Assembly: GCF_000312525.1 (NCBI RefSeq)
Contig: NZ_HE997452.1
Coordinates: 290,519-354,518 of the forward strand
DNA length: 64,000 nt
Direction of reading: 5' to 3'
DNA from: Bartonella florencae
Lineage (GTDB): Bacteria > Pseudomonadota > Alphaproteobacteria > Rhizobiales > Rhizobiaceae
Below the pieces are notes generated by a model. That model was given only the letters and a program-made list of their open reading frames with translations. It was not told the origin of the DNA and searched no databases. The position numbers and the translations under genes are program-made. Of the stretch, positions 40,205-49,766 are shown in pieces. Positions within the stretch are counted from its first letter, which is position 1. The number at the start of each line of letters is the position of its first letter.

Positions 40205-40509
40205 TGGTGTCTACGGCAGGATTCGAACCTGCGACCCCAGGATTCATACCACTTCGGTTTTCACCGCCAACCTTATTGGCTGTTTGTGGTCTGGACTGTC
40301 TCTTCACCGTAGAGCCCATGCTCCTTAGGTGCTGCCCGTTCAGTCTCTACACCTTCCTCTCATGTGAAGAGAGGCTTGGCTCGGGATTGGCATATAGTTT
40401 TGCCTATGAAGCTTTCCCCGAATTTGAGCAGATCCGCTTTGAGGATTTCTCCTCAAGGCGCCCAATTTCTTTAGGAATCCTGTGCTCTATCCTACTGAGC
40501 TACGCAGAC
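40205..40509 (-). tRNA. tRNA-Arg(CCU) interrupted by a group I intron
   Basis: Read on the minus strand, the 5' exon (40509-40473, 37 nt) has acceptor GTCTGCG, a normal D arm and the anticodon loop up to CCT. The 3' exon (40244-40205, 40 nt) starts AATCCTG, completes the anticodon stem, has the T arm GCAGGTTCGAATCCTGC and ends with an encoded CCA. Both exons join to a standard 77-nt tRNA with a 7-bp acceptor stem (one G-U). The intron of 228 nt sits right after the anticodon. tRNA-Arg(CCU) introns of this type are known in Agrobacterium. Confidence 0.92.
40245..40472 (-). ncRNA. group I self-splicing intron in tRNA-Arg(CCU)
   Basis: The 5' exon ends in T and the intron ends in G, as group I splicing requires. 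Near the start, GGG can pair with the exon's CCT (P1, with a U-G pair at the splice site). The minus strand carries GAGACTGAACGGGCAGCACC and later GAAGAGACAGTCC, matching the conserved core pairing P7 (GACT with AGTC) and flanking A-rich joints. It has no open frame for a homing endonuclease. At 228 nt it is similar in size to the small Azoarcus and Agrobacterium tRNA introns. Confidence 0.9.
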
Positions 40510-40535
40510 ATCATCATAACTATTTCTTTAATAGA

Positions 40536-40563
40536 AGTATAAAAACGAATCAATTATATTCAA
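40536..40563 (-). promoter_or_regulatory. promoter of tRNA-Arg(CCU)
   Basis: On the minus strand TTGAAT (40563-40558), a 16-nt spacer and TATACT (40541-40536) precede the tRNA by a leader of about 19 nt. It lies just beyond the aroB stop. Confidence 0.5.
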
Positions 40564-40569
40564 GATGAA

Positions 40570-41715
40570 TTAACGAATTTCTGTTAATTTTTGTTCCAAA
40601 AAGGATAAAACTGCATCTGGTGGAACATTTTTTGCAATAAATGATTGGCCAAGTCCGCGTGTCAAAATAAAGGTCAAATTATTTTGTGAAACTTTTTTAT
40701 CTTGAGCGATGAGGCTCATCAGTGTTTCAGCATCTGGTAGATCTCCTGGAATATCCTTTAACCCTGTAGGCAAACCAACAACTTTAAAGTGTGCTTCGAT
40801 ACGATGTATGAGTGTGGGGGCTACTAGATTCAGTTGCGCAGAGAATTGATGTGCGAGAATCATGCCAATTGCTACAGCTTCACCGTGAATTAAACGCTTT
40901 GAATCATAAGCGGTTGCTGTTTCAAGCATATGTCCAAAGGTATGACCAAGATTTAAGAGTGCACGCTCTCCTGTTTCATATTCGTCACGTGCTACTATGG
41001 CAGCTTTAAATTGGCATGAGCGAACAATGGCTTCTGTTTGGGCTTCTGTTCGCATAGAGCCATTAGGGAAAATTTCTTGTCCGTTTTTTTCAAGCCATTC
41101 AAAGAAATCAGGCTGGTTAATGAGACCATATTTGACCATTTCCGCATAACCTGCGCGAAATTCGCGTGGTGGTAAGGTATCAAGAACAGATGTGTCAGCA
41201 ATAACACATTGCGGTTGATAAAAAGTGCCTATAAGATTTTTTCCATATTGACTATTGATGCCGGTTTTTCCTCCAACAGAGGAGTCAATTTGTGCAAGCA
41301 ATGTTGTGGGCATCTGAATAAAATTCATTCCGCGGCGTATGATACTTGCAGTAAATCCCGCTAAATCTCCAATGACACCGCCACCAAAAGCAATAACACA
41401 GTTACCTCTTTCTAAGCGTGCGGCAAGAATTTGGTCGATGACAGTTTGCAAGGTTGAAAATGATTTTGATTGTTCTCCTGCTTCTACAATGATTGGAACA
41501 ATATGAATTTTATTCTTTGTTAATTCTTTTTTTAATGTCTCTAAGTGAAGGGAAGCAACATTGGTATCTGTAATAATTGCCAAACGCGTCTGATGCGAAT
41601 CTTTTTGCTTAAGAGAACGCTTAATCTGCAAAGCCGCTTGTGCAATGAGATCTGGGCCAATAATAATATCGTAACAGTGCTTGTCTAGTTTAACAGTGAC
41701 GGTCTTGGCTTGCAT
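40570..41715 (-). CDS. aroB: 3-dehydroquinate synthase
   Basis: This 381-residue NAD-dependent enzyme makes 3-dehydroquinate in the shikimate pathway. The Gly-rich motif is [38 protein letters not shown] and the metal-binding histidines in [12 protein letters not shown] and [12 protein letters not shown] are present. It follows aroK in the same direction after 11 nt, the usual aroKB pair. Confidence 0.96.
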   Translation of the reverse strand: MQAKTVTVKLDKHCYDIIIGPDLIAQAALQIKRSLKQKDSHQTRLAIITDTNVASLHLETLKKELTKNKIHIVPIIVEAGEQSKSFSTLQTVIDQILAARLERGNCVIAFGGGVIGDLAGFTASIIRRGMNFIQMPTTLLAQIDSSVGGKTGINSQYGKNLIGTFYQPQCVIADTSVLDTLPPREFRAGYAEMVKYGLINQPDFFEWLEKNGQEIFPNGSMRTEAQTEAIVRSCQFKAAIVARDEYETGERALLNLGHTFGHMLETATAYDSKRLIHGEAVAIGMILAHQFSAQLNLVAPTLIHRIEAHFKVVGLPTGLKDIPGDLPDAETLMSLIAQDKKVSQNNLTFILTRGLGQSFIAKNVPPDAVLSFLEQKLTEIR

Positions 41716-41726
41716 GTTTGTTCTTC

Positions 41727-42323
41727 CTATTGTTTATTTTCTGTATCGAGGTAGTGTTGTACAGACCGTATGACGGTTTTTGCTACGGTAAGACAGCTTT
41801 CTTTATGAGTGTTAATTGTTATGTTTGCTTTTGCATAGATAGGATAACGCTGTTCCATGAGTTTTTGCATGGTTTCTTTAGGATTTACTGTTTGAAGGAG
41901 CGGTCGCGTTTTGCGCTTTGAGACCCGTTGCATGAGGATATCAAGATCGGCTTTGAGCCAGATGGATATCCCATTTTGATGAATGGCTTTTTGGATGTCT
42001 TGATTGATGTAAGCACCACCACCAGTTGCTAAAATGATAGGATTTTTTTTTATGAGGTTTAAAATAACACGCTGTTCAAGAGCACGAAATTCTGATTCAC
42101 CATAAGTTTTAAAAAGCTCGGTGATGGTCATTTTTGAGGCTTTTTCAATTTCATGATCGGAATCATAAAAGGGCAAATGGAGCATGGTGGCAACGCGTTT
42201 ACCGATGACTGATTTGCCTGCACCCATCAGACCAACAAAGACAAGAGCCTGTTTGTCAAGAGATGATAAGAGCTGATTCTTTACTTGTGTTATTGGAATA
42301 TGTTTTGGTCGATTATTTTCCAT
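41727..42323 (-). CDS. aroK: shikimate kinase
   Basis: This 198-residue kinase phosphorylates shikimate at the 3-hydroxyl. The Walker A motif is [17 protein letters not shown], the substrate motif [10 protein letters not shown], and the glycine-rich loop [10 protein letters not shown] 25-residue N-terminal extension before the P-loop domain is usual in rhizobia. It is the first gene of aroKB, divergent from the small membrane peptide and xerD. Confidence 0.95.
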   Translation of the reverse strand: MENNRPKHIPITQVKNQLLSSLDKQALVFVGLMGAGKSVIGKRVATMLHLPFYDSDHEIEKASKMTITELFKTYGESEFRALEQRVILNLIKKNPIILATGGGAYINQDIQKAIHQNGISIWLKADLDILMQRVSKRKTRPLLQTVNPKETMQKLMEQRYPIYAKANITINTHKESCLTVAKTVIRSVQHYLDTENKQ

Positions 42324-42420
42324 AACTTATTTCGACATTTATCTGCTTTAAAGTCAATTCCTGTTAATCTTTATAAGGCATAATTAAAGATGAAGTGTTC
42401 GGGGGAGAGTTTATTATCTT

Positions 42421-42582
42421 ATGCCAACGTTGACCAGATTTTTAATGATTCTTTTTATTTCACTTGCTATCCTTTTTACTATCATGATCGCTCTTGTGGT
42501 CTTTGTTAAACCGGTAACTGTGGATATGTATATCGATGTCCCTTTGGATTCATTGAATTTTTCTTCAAAAAAGGATCAATGA
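42421..42582 (+). CDS. small single-pass membrane peptide upstream of xerD
   Basis: A 53-codon frame starts MPTLTRFLMILFISLAILFT, has one strong transmembrane helix (about residues 6-29), and continues with the polar tail KPVTVDMYIDVPLDSLNFSS. The stop lies immediately before the xerD ATG (1 nt apart), suggesting a coupled pair. GGGGAGAG lies upstream at about 11-nt spacing. No function is known to me. Confidence 0.6.
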   Translation: MPTLTRFLMILFISLAILFTIMIALVVFVKPVTVDMYIDVPLDSLNFSSKKDQ

Positions 42583-42583
42583 A

Positions 42584-43522
42584 ATGAAAAATGCTGCTGT
42601 GATAGATCGTTTTCTTGAGATGATGAGTGCTGAGCGAGGTGCTTCTGACCATACACTTGCTGCTTATCAGCATGATTTGCAGTGGGCACAAGAGGTCTTG
42701 TCTTCGCATTCTGTTTCGCTTTTTATGGCGAAAAAAAAAGATTTAATTGGTCTTTTGTCGCTTATGCACACTCTTGGTTGTGCAGCATCTTCACAAGCGC
42801 GCCGTTTATCGACTTTGCGTCAATTTTACCAATTTCTTTATGCTGAAGGATTGAGAGAAGATGATCCTTCTCATGATATTGATGCGCCTCGTCAAGGGCA
42901 CCCTTTGCCCAAAATTATCAGTGAAGATATGGTGAAAAAATTGCTTGATTTGGCTGAAATGGAAGTCGCTCAAGCAGATTATGGGACAAAAGAGTATTTG
43001 CGTGCAGTGCGTCTTCAGTTGTTGATTGAAATGCTTTATGCAACAGGATTGCGTATTAGTGAGTTGGTGAGTCTTCCTGTGCAAGCTGTTCGGGGAAAGG
43101 GATACAGTGTTTTGGTGCGCGGTAAAGGTAAGAAAGAACGAATGGTCCTTTTATCAAAAAAAGCATGCCAAGTTCTTTCCCAGTGGTTAGACTTGCGTGA
43201 TCAAGGAAAGGATTCGACAAGCCCTTATCTCTTTCCTGCGCATTCCGAAACAGGATATATTGCGCGACAAGTTGTTGCACGGGAGTTGAAAAATCTTGCC
43301 ACAAGAGCGGGAATAAGCAATCGTGGCTTTTCTCCTCATGTGTTGCGCCATGCTTTCGCGAGCCATCTTTTGCAAAATGGTGCGGATTTACGCGCTGTTC
43401 AACACTTGTTAGGCCACTCTGATATTGCTACCACTCAGATTTATACTCATGTATTGGAAGCGGGGCTTTATCGTCTTGTTAATGAGAATCATCCACTTGC
43501 AGATGAGCAGAAGGCTCGTTAA
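42584..43522 (+). CDS. xerD: site-specific tyrosine recombinase XerD
   Basis: This 312-residue recombinase resolves chromosome dimers at dif with XerC. The N-terminal SAM-like domain has SDHTLAAYQHDLQWA. The catalytic domain has ATGLRISELVSLP with the first arginine, VRGKGKKER, the H-x-x-R box SPHVLRHAFASHLL, GHSDIATTQIYTHV with the last histidine-region and the nucleophilic tyrosine. It is complete. XerC and XerD can be hard to tell apart, but the aroK-side position is that of rhizobial xerD. Confidence 0.93.
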   Translation: MKNAAVIDRFLEMMSAERGASDHTLAAYQHDLQWAQEVLSSHSVSLFMAKKKDLIGLLSLMHTLGCAASSQARRLSTLRQFYQFLYAEGLREDDPSHDIDAPRQGHPLPKIISEDMVKKLLDLAEMEVAQADYGTKEYLRAVRLQLLIEMLYATGLRISELVSLPVQAVRGKGYSVLVRGKGKKERMVLLSKKACQVLSQWLDLRDQGKDSTSPYLFPAHSETGYIARQVVARELKNLATRAGISNRGFSPHVLRHAFASHLLQNGADLRAVQHLLGHSDIATTQIYTHVLEAGLYRLVNENHPLADEQKAR

Positions 43523-43600
43523 AGAAAGGGTAATGTTTTTGAAAAATGATTTATAAAACGGATTATAAGTGTATAAGTGACACCAAATAAGTTGGGTAAA

Positions 43601-44557
43601 ATGTATAATTATCTTGATTTTGAAAAACCAGTTGCTGATCTCGATGGAAAAATTCTTGAATTAAAACAAATTGCTCAAGAAGAGGGCAGTCTTGATATGA
43701 GCGATGAAATTGCACGTCTTGAAGTGCGTTCTCAAACGGCATTGCGCGATATTTATAAAAAATTATCACCATGGCAAAAAACACAAGTGGCTCGCCATCC
43801 TGATCGCCCCCATTTTATGGATTATTCTGCACATTTGCTCAGCGATATTACACCTTTGGCAGGAGATCGTAAGTTTGCTGAAGATGAAGCTATTCAAGCT
43901 GGGTTTGCACGCTTTCGGGGGGAAGCAGTTGCTTATATAGGTCAAGAAAAAGGGCATGATACGCAAACACGTTTGCGCTATAATTTTGGTTCTGCACGTC
44001 CAGAAGGTTATCGTAAGGCCGTACGTATTATGGAAATGGCTGATCGGTTTGGTTTACCGCTCCTTACTTTTGTTGATACAGCGGGTGCTTATCCTGGGGT
44101 AAGCGCTGAAGAACGTGGGCAAGCAGAAGCAATCGCCCAATCAACGGCAGCAACTTTGCGCCTAAAAGTTCCTGTTGTTTCGGTTATTATTGGAGAAGGT
44201 GGTTCTGGAGGGGCTATAGCAATTGCTGCAGCTAACAAAGTTTATATGTTGGAGCATGCGATTTATTCTGTTATTTCACCAGAAGGAGCTGCTTCTATTT
44301 TATGGCGTGATCCAACGCGGGCTAAAGATGCTGCAATGAATATGCGTATTACCGCGCAAGATTTGTATCGATTAAAGATTATTGATGGCATTATTCCTGA
44401 GCCTTTAGGAGGCGCACATCGTGGAAAAGAGACTGTGATTGATGATGTGGGCGATGTTATTTTAGAGGCTTTAAAAACTATGGCTGGAAAAGATGGGGAA
44501 ACGCTTAAAAAAGATCGTTGGGAAAAGTATCTTCAAATTGGTAGGTCTTTAGCATAA
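43601..44557 (+). CDS. accA: acetyl-CoA carboxylase carboxyltransferase alpha subunit
   Basis: This 318-residue subunit with AccD transfers carboxyl from biotin to acetyl-CoA. ATG at 43601 gives the family N-terminus MYNYLDFEKPVADLDGKI, while the in-frame GTG at 43577 adds eight unconserved residues. TFVDTAGAYPGVSAEERGQA and IIGEGGSGGAIAIA are the key crotonase-fold motifs, and EGAASILWRD follows. It lies downstream of xerD in the conserved order. Confidence 0.95.
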   Translation: MYNYLDFEKPVADLDGKILELKQIAQEEGSLDMSDEIARLEVRSQTALRDIYKKLSPWQKTQVARHPDRPHFMDYSAHLLSDITPLAGDRKFAEDEAIQAGFARFRGEAVAYIGQEKGHDTQTRLRYNFGSARPEGYRKAVRIMEMADRFGLPLLTFVDTAGAYPGVSAEERGQAEAIAQSTAATLRLKVPVVSVIIGEGGSGGAIAIAAANKVYMLEHAIYSVISPEGAASILWRDPTRAKDAAMNMRITAQDLYRLKIIDGIIPEPLGGAHRGKETVIDDVGDVILEALKTMAGKDGETLKKDRWEKYLQIGRSLA

Positions 44558-44595
44558 GCCATTTTTTGTGAGAGGATGGATTGGAGTTTAATTCG

Positions 44596-45345
44596 ATGAT
44601 ATTCAAGAGATTCCTCACAGTATGTGTGTTGTTTGCAATGGGAATATTAATGGCATGTGAGGGAAGATTGCCAGCTTCTATTCGTGCTAAAGTTGAACAG
44701 CCTCTCCCCAAAGAAATCAAAAATAGAATGTTAATGCATGATATTGATCCCGATGCACCAATTATGATGCGGTTTTTTAAAGAAGAAAATGTTGCTGAAA
44801 TTTGGAAGCAGTCTCGTTCAGGGACTTTTGTTTTGATGGCGCGTTATGGCATTTGCAAATGGTCTGGTCAACTTGGACCTAAGTATAAGGAAGGAGACCT
44901 TCAAACACCGGAAGGTTTTTACACTATTAGCGCAAATCAAATGAATCCTTATTCGAAATATTATCTCTCTTTTAATATAGGATTTCCAAACCTTTATGAT
45001 AAAGCAAATGGTCGAACAGGAAGTAATCTGATGGTGCATGGTTCTTGCTTTTCTGCTGGTTGCTACTCCATGAGTGATAAGAATATGGCACAGATTTATG
45101 CGTTTGCACGGGATGCTTTTAAAGGTGGACAGAGAGAATTTCAGTTGCAGGCTTTTCCTTTCCGCATGACTCATGAAAATATGGAACGCTATAAGACTGA
45201 CCCTCATTATCCATTCTGGGTTATGCTTAAGGAAGGTTATGATTTTTTTGAGAAAAATCGTATGCCCCCAACGGTAGATGTTTATGAAAAGCGTTACGTT
45301 TTCAATCGTGGAATTCATAAAACTTCAATGGCTCTAAAACCGTGA
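44596..45345 (+). CDS. L,D-transpeptidase, YafK/YkuD family lipoprotein
   Basis: This 249-residue exported protein has a signal peptide with a possible lipobox ending LMAC. The YkuD catalytic domain spans about residues 70-200, with the motif VHGSCFSAGCYSMSD holding the histidine and nucleophilic cysteine. YafK-type enzymes cross-link or detach peptidoglycan-bound proteins. TPEGFYTISANQMNP is typical of the family. ATG at 44596 is preferred over an upstream in-frame TTG at 44581 because it starts the basic N-region of the signal. Confidence 0.85.
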   Translation: MIFKRFLTVCVLFAMGILMACEGRLPASIRAKVEQPLPKEIKNRMLMHDIDPDAPIMMRFFKEENVAEIWKQSRSGTFVLMARYGICKWSGQLGPKYKEGDLQTPEGFYTISANQMNPYSKYYLSFNIGFPNLYDKANGRTGSNLMVHGSCFSAGCYSMSDKNMAQIYAFARDAFKGGQREFQLQAFPFRMTHENMERYKTDPHYPFWVMLKEGYDFFEKNRMPPTVDVYEKRYVFNRGIHKTSMALKP

Positions 45346-46165
45346 GTATTATCTTATTGCAAAATGGAATGCTCATTACTTGTTTCAGAATGCTTTATTC
45401 TTTTATCTGTAATGCTGTAAAATATTGTTTTGTCGTACGGTGATATAAAACTTATTCGCATCTTAAAAACTATTTGATGTTTGTTTTTTGTATCAATCCA
45501 CTGAGGGTATGTATTGCTTAAGAGGAATATTTTAGGATGAAGCTTGTTCTGGTGAAGTAAATCACATGAGTGATAAACAGGTGAAGGTTATTCAAGGGAA
45601 ATAGATTGATTTGTTATAATTCCGTTGTTTTGCAACTTGGATGAGAAATCTTCATACCGTGAAATTCTCTCATTGCTGGTCTGTTTGAGTTCAATTGTTC
45701 AAAATCATTTGCTTGCATCTTACAAAAGGGGAGCATGTGGATAAAAAATTTAAAGAAAGAATTTCTATAAACGCACTTAAGTGCAAGTATGCAACATTGG
45801 AAGCAATATGATGATGTCGGTTTTCTCATTCATGAGTGTAAAGGTGCTGTTGGTGTACAATGAATTTACCATTATCCATTTATGGATTCCTCGTGAAATA
45901 GATCTAGGTGTGTTGAGAAATTTCTCTTTAAAAAAACCTATGAATTGGCAATATAGTGGCATTTTATGGCGCTCTGTTTTGCGTGAGAGGAATGGCACCA
46001 TTAAAAAGAAATCAATCTGATTATAGATGGGGAGACCTAGATTTTTTGTCTTTTAGGAGGAGATTAAAAGATATGTTAGCGTTTGTCATGAAATGTCATA
46101 GAGCATATTCAAAAATTAGCTGTGTTGTTCCTTAAAAAATTTCATTTATTGAATTTTGAAAAAAA
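45346..46165. other. 820-nt gap with one unassigned open frame
   Basis: This stretch lies between the L,D-transpeptidase and the convergent CobW-type gene. The only notable frame is 45781-46020 on the plus strand (79 codons, MQVCNIGSNMMMSVFSF...), without a ribosome site or recognisable domain. A G-rich segment with AGGAGGAG sits near 46056 but no gene follows it. It is probably decayed DNA. Confidence 0.4.
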
Positions 46166-47227
46166 TTAAAACTTTATTCCTAGAATGCTCAGGGGGTTAT
46201 CTAATAGAGCAGTTTTGTCTGCTGTATCTATTTCTGGTTTGTTTAAAAAAGCATTGAAAAGTTTTTGTATTGCTTTCTTTTCAACACCATCGGCTATGAT
46301 AACAAAACGCGTTTGTATGATTCCTTTTGGCCATTCTGGCAATCTTATGGGTGGATGAAAAAATGTCTGTATACCGTGTAAAACAAGGGGACGATGTGGA
46401 TCATCACGCAACGCAACGATCGCTTTAATACGGAGCAATTTTGCACCATAAAGATCTTTTACGAGCTCTAAAAAAGCATCAAGGCTAGCGTAATCTATTG
46501 GTTCTTCACAGTCTAGTGAAAAAGCGCAAATGGTTGAATGGTGTGCATGATTATGGGGAGCATGGGGGGGCCATTGTTTATGTTGTATATTTTCTTCTTT
46601 TTCATCCCATAATGTTTTGCTTATTAATACATTTGCACAGCAATGATGAGAATTGGCATCGATGATTTGTGCTGTAGGATTAATTGTTTTGAGTGTTTTG
46701 AGAAGTGTATTGGAAAGCACTTTTTCGTCAATAAGGTCTGTTTTGGTGAGGATAATTTTGTCCGCAAGTACTAATTGCTTGTGTATTTCAGGATAGCGTT
46801 CCAAGAGAGAAATCGACTTTAATGTGTCAAATGTTGTCAAAATATCGTCAATGAACAATGTTTGCATAAAAAGAGGGTAGCTTAGAAGGGCTTGTAAAAT
46901 AGGCGCAGGATCAGCCATGCCTGTTGTTTCAATGATAATGCGATTGAATGGTTTGAGACTTCCCCTTTGAACGCGATTTATTAAATCAGTCAAGGTATCA
47001 ATAAGATCACTGCGTAAATTGCAGCATAAGCAACCATTGGCAAGTTCGATAATTCCTTCCGTTGTTTTTTCAACCAAAAGATGATCAATACTTACTTCAC
47101 CGAATTCATTGATAATTACAGCACAATCAGCCAAAAGAGGGTCGCGTAGCATCCGATTGAGCAAAGTTGTTTTGCCAGAACCTAAAAAGCCGGTAATGAG
47201 AGTGAGGGGAATGCGCTTTATTTTCAT
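46166..47227 (-). CDS. CobW/COG0523-family metal-chaperone GTPase
   Basis: This 353-residue G3E GTPase of the COG0523 group is associated with zinc, cobalt or other metal delivery. Walker A is TGFLGSGKTTLLNRML, and the metal motif is ELANGCLCCNLRSDL (C-x-C-C). G4 is ILTKTDLID. A His/Cys-rich segment with SHHCCANV and HAPHNHAHH links the domains, and the C-terminal CobW_C domain is present. ATG 47227 fits the family start, while ATG 47245 would overlap the preceding gene by 14 nt. Which metal it serves is not visible. Confidence 0.85.
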   Translation of the reverse strand: MKIKRIPLTLITGFLGSGKTTLLNRMLRDPLLADCAVIINEFGEVSIDHLLVEKTTEGIIELANGCLCCNLRSDLIDTLTDLINRVQRGSLKPFNRIIIETTGMADPAPILQALLSYPLFMQTLFIDDILTTFDTLKSISLLERYPEIHKQLVLADKIILTKTDLIDEKVLSNTLLKTLKTINPTAQIIDANSHHCCANVLISKTLWDEKEENIQHKQWPPHAPHNHAHHSTICAFSLDCEEPIDYASLDAFLELVKDLYGAKLLRIKAIVALRDDPHRPLVLHGIQTFFHPPIRLPEWPKGIIQTRFVIIADGVEKKAIQKLFNAFLNKPEIDTADKTALLDNPLSILGIKF

Positions 47228-47231
47228 GTTT

Positions 47232-48359
47232 TTACCGACCGTCATTTGCCGACTTGATTATAGAGCTTTTTTCTTGTTTTGATACGGAATATGAAGTTTT
47301 TAGCGGTTTTGTTTTCACTTTCACTTTATATTGAGGTGTAGATTCATTTGTTTGTGGTTTACTGATAAGTCGTACTTGTAAAGGAAGTATGGAAGATGGT
47401 GGATCAGTAATAAAAGGTGAAGTAAAGATAATATTTCCTTGATCGTCATAAGAATTTGCATGCATTTTTATGGCTTCAGGTGTGCACATTTGTTGTTTCA
47501 TATCATTTGCTTGTGTCATCTTGGTACCATAGGGTTTTAATGTTGCCAGCGTTAATTGAGGTGTACCTTGATGTAAAAAACCTGCTTCGAGCAGTTGGGC
47601 GGCTTTTTCTTCTCTTTCACTTATATTGTTTGCTCCTAAAATAACAGCAATAATTGTGCGTTTATGGCGCGTTGCGGAGGCAACAAGATTAAAACCAGAG
47701 GCACAAATAAAACCTGTTTTCATGCCATCTATGCCATTAAAGCGACCAATGAGGTTATTTGAATTGGGTTTGATTTTTCGTTTATTACCAAAATCAATGG
47801 CAGGAATAGAAAAATAATGTGCATATTGAGGAAATTCACGGCGAATTTGCACCGCTAAAAGAGCAATATCGCGTGCGGTGGAGTAATTTTGTGGGTCTGG
47901 TAATCCGCTTGCATTGGCAAAATGGGTACCAATCATGCCAAGGCGTTTGGCTTCAGTATTCATTTTTTGTACAAAAGCTTCTTGTGAACTAGCAACGGCT
48001 TCACTCATGGCAATGGCTAAATCATTGGTGGAATTCACTAAAGTAATGCTTAGGGCTGTATGAAGGGTGAGTACAGAACCGGCTTTATATCCTGAACGGT
48101 GTGCAGGGGCTTTGGCTGCATTTTTGCTGATAGTGATGTGTTTGTTGAGTGAAATTTCCCCTGCTCTCATAGCATGAAAGATAACATAAGCAGTCATTAA
48201 TTTTGTTAAGGAGGCTGGATACCAACGCTCAAAGGCTTGATGGTGCTCTAAGATATGTCCCGTTGTAACATCAACAGATATAAAGGGCTGAGCTCGACAA
48301 AGATTGCTTGTCAAACTCAAAATAAAAGATAAAAACAGTTTAGTAAAGAGTTTTTTCAT
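47232..48359 (-). CDS. D-alanyl-D-alanine carboxypeptidase (PBP5/6 type)
   Basis: This 375-residue penicillin-binding protein trims the terminal D-Ala from peptidoglycan pentapeptides. A signal peptide (MKKLFTKLFLSFILS to CRA) is followed by the S-x-x-K box PASLTKLMTAY. The S-x-N box is STNDLAIAMSE and the K-T-G box is GMKTGFI. A C-terminal extension rich in Lys/Ser/Thr, lacking an obvious amphipathic anchor, ends the protein. ATG 48359 starts the signal peptide, and the TTG at 48374 is less likely. Confidence 0.9.
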   Translation of the reverse strand: MKKLFTKLFLSFILSLTSNLCRAQPFISVDVTTGHILEHHQAFERWYPASLTKLMTAYVIFHAMRAGEISLNKHITISKNAAKAPAHRSGYKAGSVLTLHTALSITLVNSTNDLAIAMSEAVASSQEAFVQKMNTEAKRLGMIGTHFANASGLPDPQNYSTARDIALLAVQIRREFPQYAHYFSIPAIDFGNKRKIKPNSNNLIGRFNGIDGMKTGFICASGFNLVASATRHKRTIIAVILGANNISEREEKAAQLLEAGFLHQGTPQLTLATLKPYGTKMTQANDMKQQMCTPEAIKMHANSYDDQGNIIFTSPFITDPPSSILPLQVRLISKPQTNESTPQYKVKVKTKPLKTSYSVSKQEKSSIIKSANDGR

Positions 48360-48953
48360 TAAGTTTAAGTCCAATGCCTTCTTATCAGTGTTTTAAAAAC
48401 ACTTTAATTTAGTACAAAAAGCTTTTTATTCTATGATAGAGAGTTAAAATGGTTAATTGCGTATTAGTTTTGCTTATCGAGATAAAAATGCCATCCCCTT
48501 TAAATTTAAATTTATCGCATGCAAAATTTTCTAGAGTAATATTTATTCAATAATAGATATTGGGCAATGCTTTATGTTTACTCTGCTTTTCTTAAAAAAG
48601 AGTAGGCTATTGTTCTTTTTATCTCCATCTTTTTTTTAAGAGATGTCTTAATTTATCTCAATCTCATATCTTAGTACAACTTATGGAGTGTGTAATATGA
48701 AATTTCTTGGAAAATATTCTTTGGATTTTTATGAAGATGTAGCTGTATAATATTATTTAACAGCTCTTAGAGGTGTAACTGCTCTTCTCTTGAAATACTT
48801 CAGATATATGCACTTCTCTCTTAAATATTGTTTGTCCACATATGACTTTCTCTTAGGTGTAAAAAATTTTAAATGATTTATCGTTAAAAGAGCAGGGTGA
48901 AAAAGACTCCTGTATTTAGCCCTCTTAACGCAATATGAAAAATAATAACTACT
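48360..48953. other. AT-rich gap between carboxypeptidase and plsC
   Basis: About 590 nt without a credible gene. It must hold the carboxypeptidase promoter on its left side. An imperfect inverted repeat (GTTAAAAGAGCAGGG near 48883, CCCTCTTAAC near 48919) could act as a terminator for plsC read-through. Nothing else is recognisable. Confidence 0.35.
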
Positions 48954-49766
48954 TTATAAATCAATATGTTGATTATGCTGATTTAGTTTTTGAAGTTTTT
49001 TAACAGCACAAGGTGGCAGAGGTGGAGGATTTATATCTTGTGTTGCTAGGAGAAGCAGTTCATCACAAGCTTTTTCTGTTTTTTCGATGAGTTGTTCTAG
49101 AAAATCACGTTTGTTTAAACCAGCTTCTATGGGAGGAAGAATGCGAACGCGGATTGTTCCTGAATAGCGGCGGAAATTGCCTCGTGGCCAATATAGGCCG
49201 GCATTGTGGGCAATAGGAACAACTTGAAGCCCTAGTTCATTGTAGAGAGCAACAATCCCTGATTTATAATCTGGTTCTTGACCTGGTTTGCGGCGTGTTC
49301 CTTCGGGAAAGATGAGAATTTGGCGCCCTTGTTTTGTTTTTTCTTTGGCTTTTTGTATAATAGTTTTCAGGGCTTTGATGGGCGTTGTACGGTTAATGGG
49401 GATAATTTGTGTTTTTGCCATGTACCAGCCAAAAAGTGGAATCCATGTCAATTCACGTTTTAGAATGAGAGCAGGATCATCAAGATGCGGGACAAGACCA
49501 AAGGTTTCCCATGCAGATTGATGTTTGGGGGCAATAATATAGGCCCCTTTGGGGAGATTTTCTAATCCTTCAATTTCATAGTTTGTACCTGCTATGTATT
49601 TTTGCAAAAAAAGCGTAACGCGCGCCCATGTTTTTGGTACAATCCATGCTTTTTTGCGTGGCATGAGAAAATAAACGGGTGCATAAAGAATCATTTGTAT
49701 GAAAGTTGTCGTATAAAAAGCGAATGTGAAAAGAAGGGAGCGAAGGATAAGCACTAAATTTTCCAT
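48954..49766 (-). CDS. plsC: 1-acyl-sn-glycerol-3-phosphate acyltransferase
   Basis: This 270-residue membrane acyltransferase makes phosphatidic acid. One or two hydrophobic N-terminal segments anchor it. The H-x4-D/E motif appears as APKHQSAWETF, the alphaproteobacterial form, and the second motif is FPEGTRRKPGQ. PINRTTPIKALKTII and the late VPIAHNAGLYWPR are typical. The gene is complete, in a divergent pair with thiD. Confidence 0.9.
   Translation of the reverse strand: MENLVLILRSLLFTFAFYTTTFIQMILYAPVYFLMPRKKAWIVPKTWARVTLFLQKYIAGTNYEIEGLENLPKGAYIIAPKHQSAWETFGLVPHLDDPALILKRELTWIPLFGWYMAKTQIIPINRTTPIKALKTIIQKAKEKTKQGRQILIFPEGTRRKPGQEPDYKSGIVALYNELGLQVVPIAHNAGLYWPRGNFRRYSGTIRVRILPPIEAGLNKRDFLEQLIEKTEKACDELLLLATQDINPPPLPPCAVKKLQKLNQHNQHIDL

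Noticed and set aside
40205-40509. Possible tmRNA or two separate tRNA halves
   Set aside because: The two halves pair into one complete tRNA with a continuous anticodon stem. The insert has group I intron core motifs and lacks a tmRNA tag frame.
44818-45318. Minus-strand 166-codon frame opposite the L,D-transpeptidase
   Set aside because: It is a shadow of a gene with a clear YkuD catalytic motif. The product has no domain features.
45781-46020. 79-codon plus-strand frame after the L,D-transpeptidase gene
   Set aside because: It has no ribosome site, no domain and no coding-like neighbours. It is noted under the gap entry rather than called as a gene.
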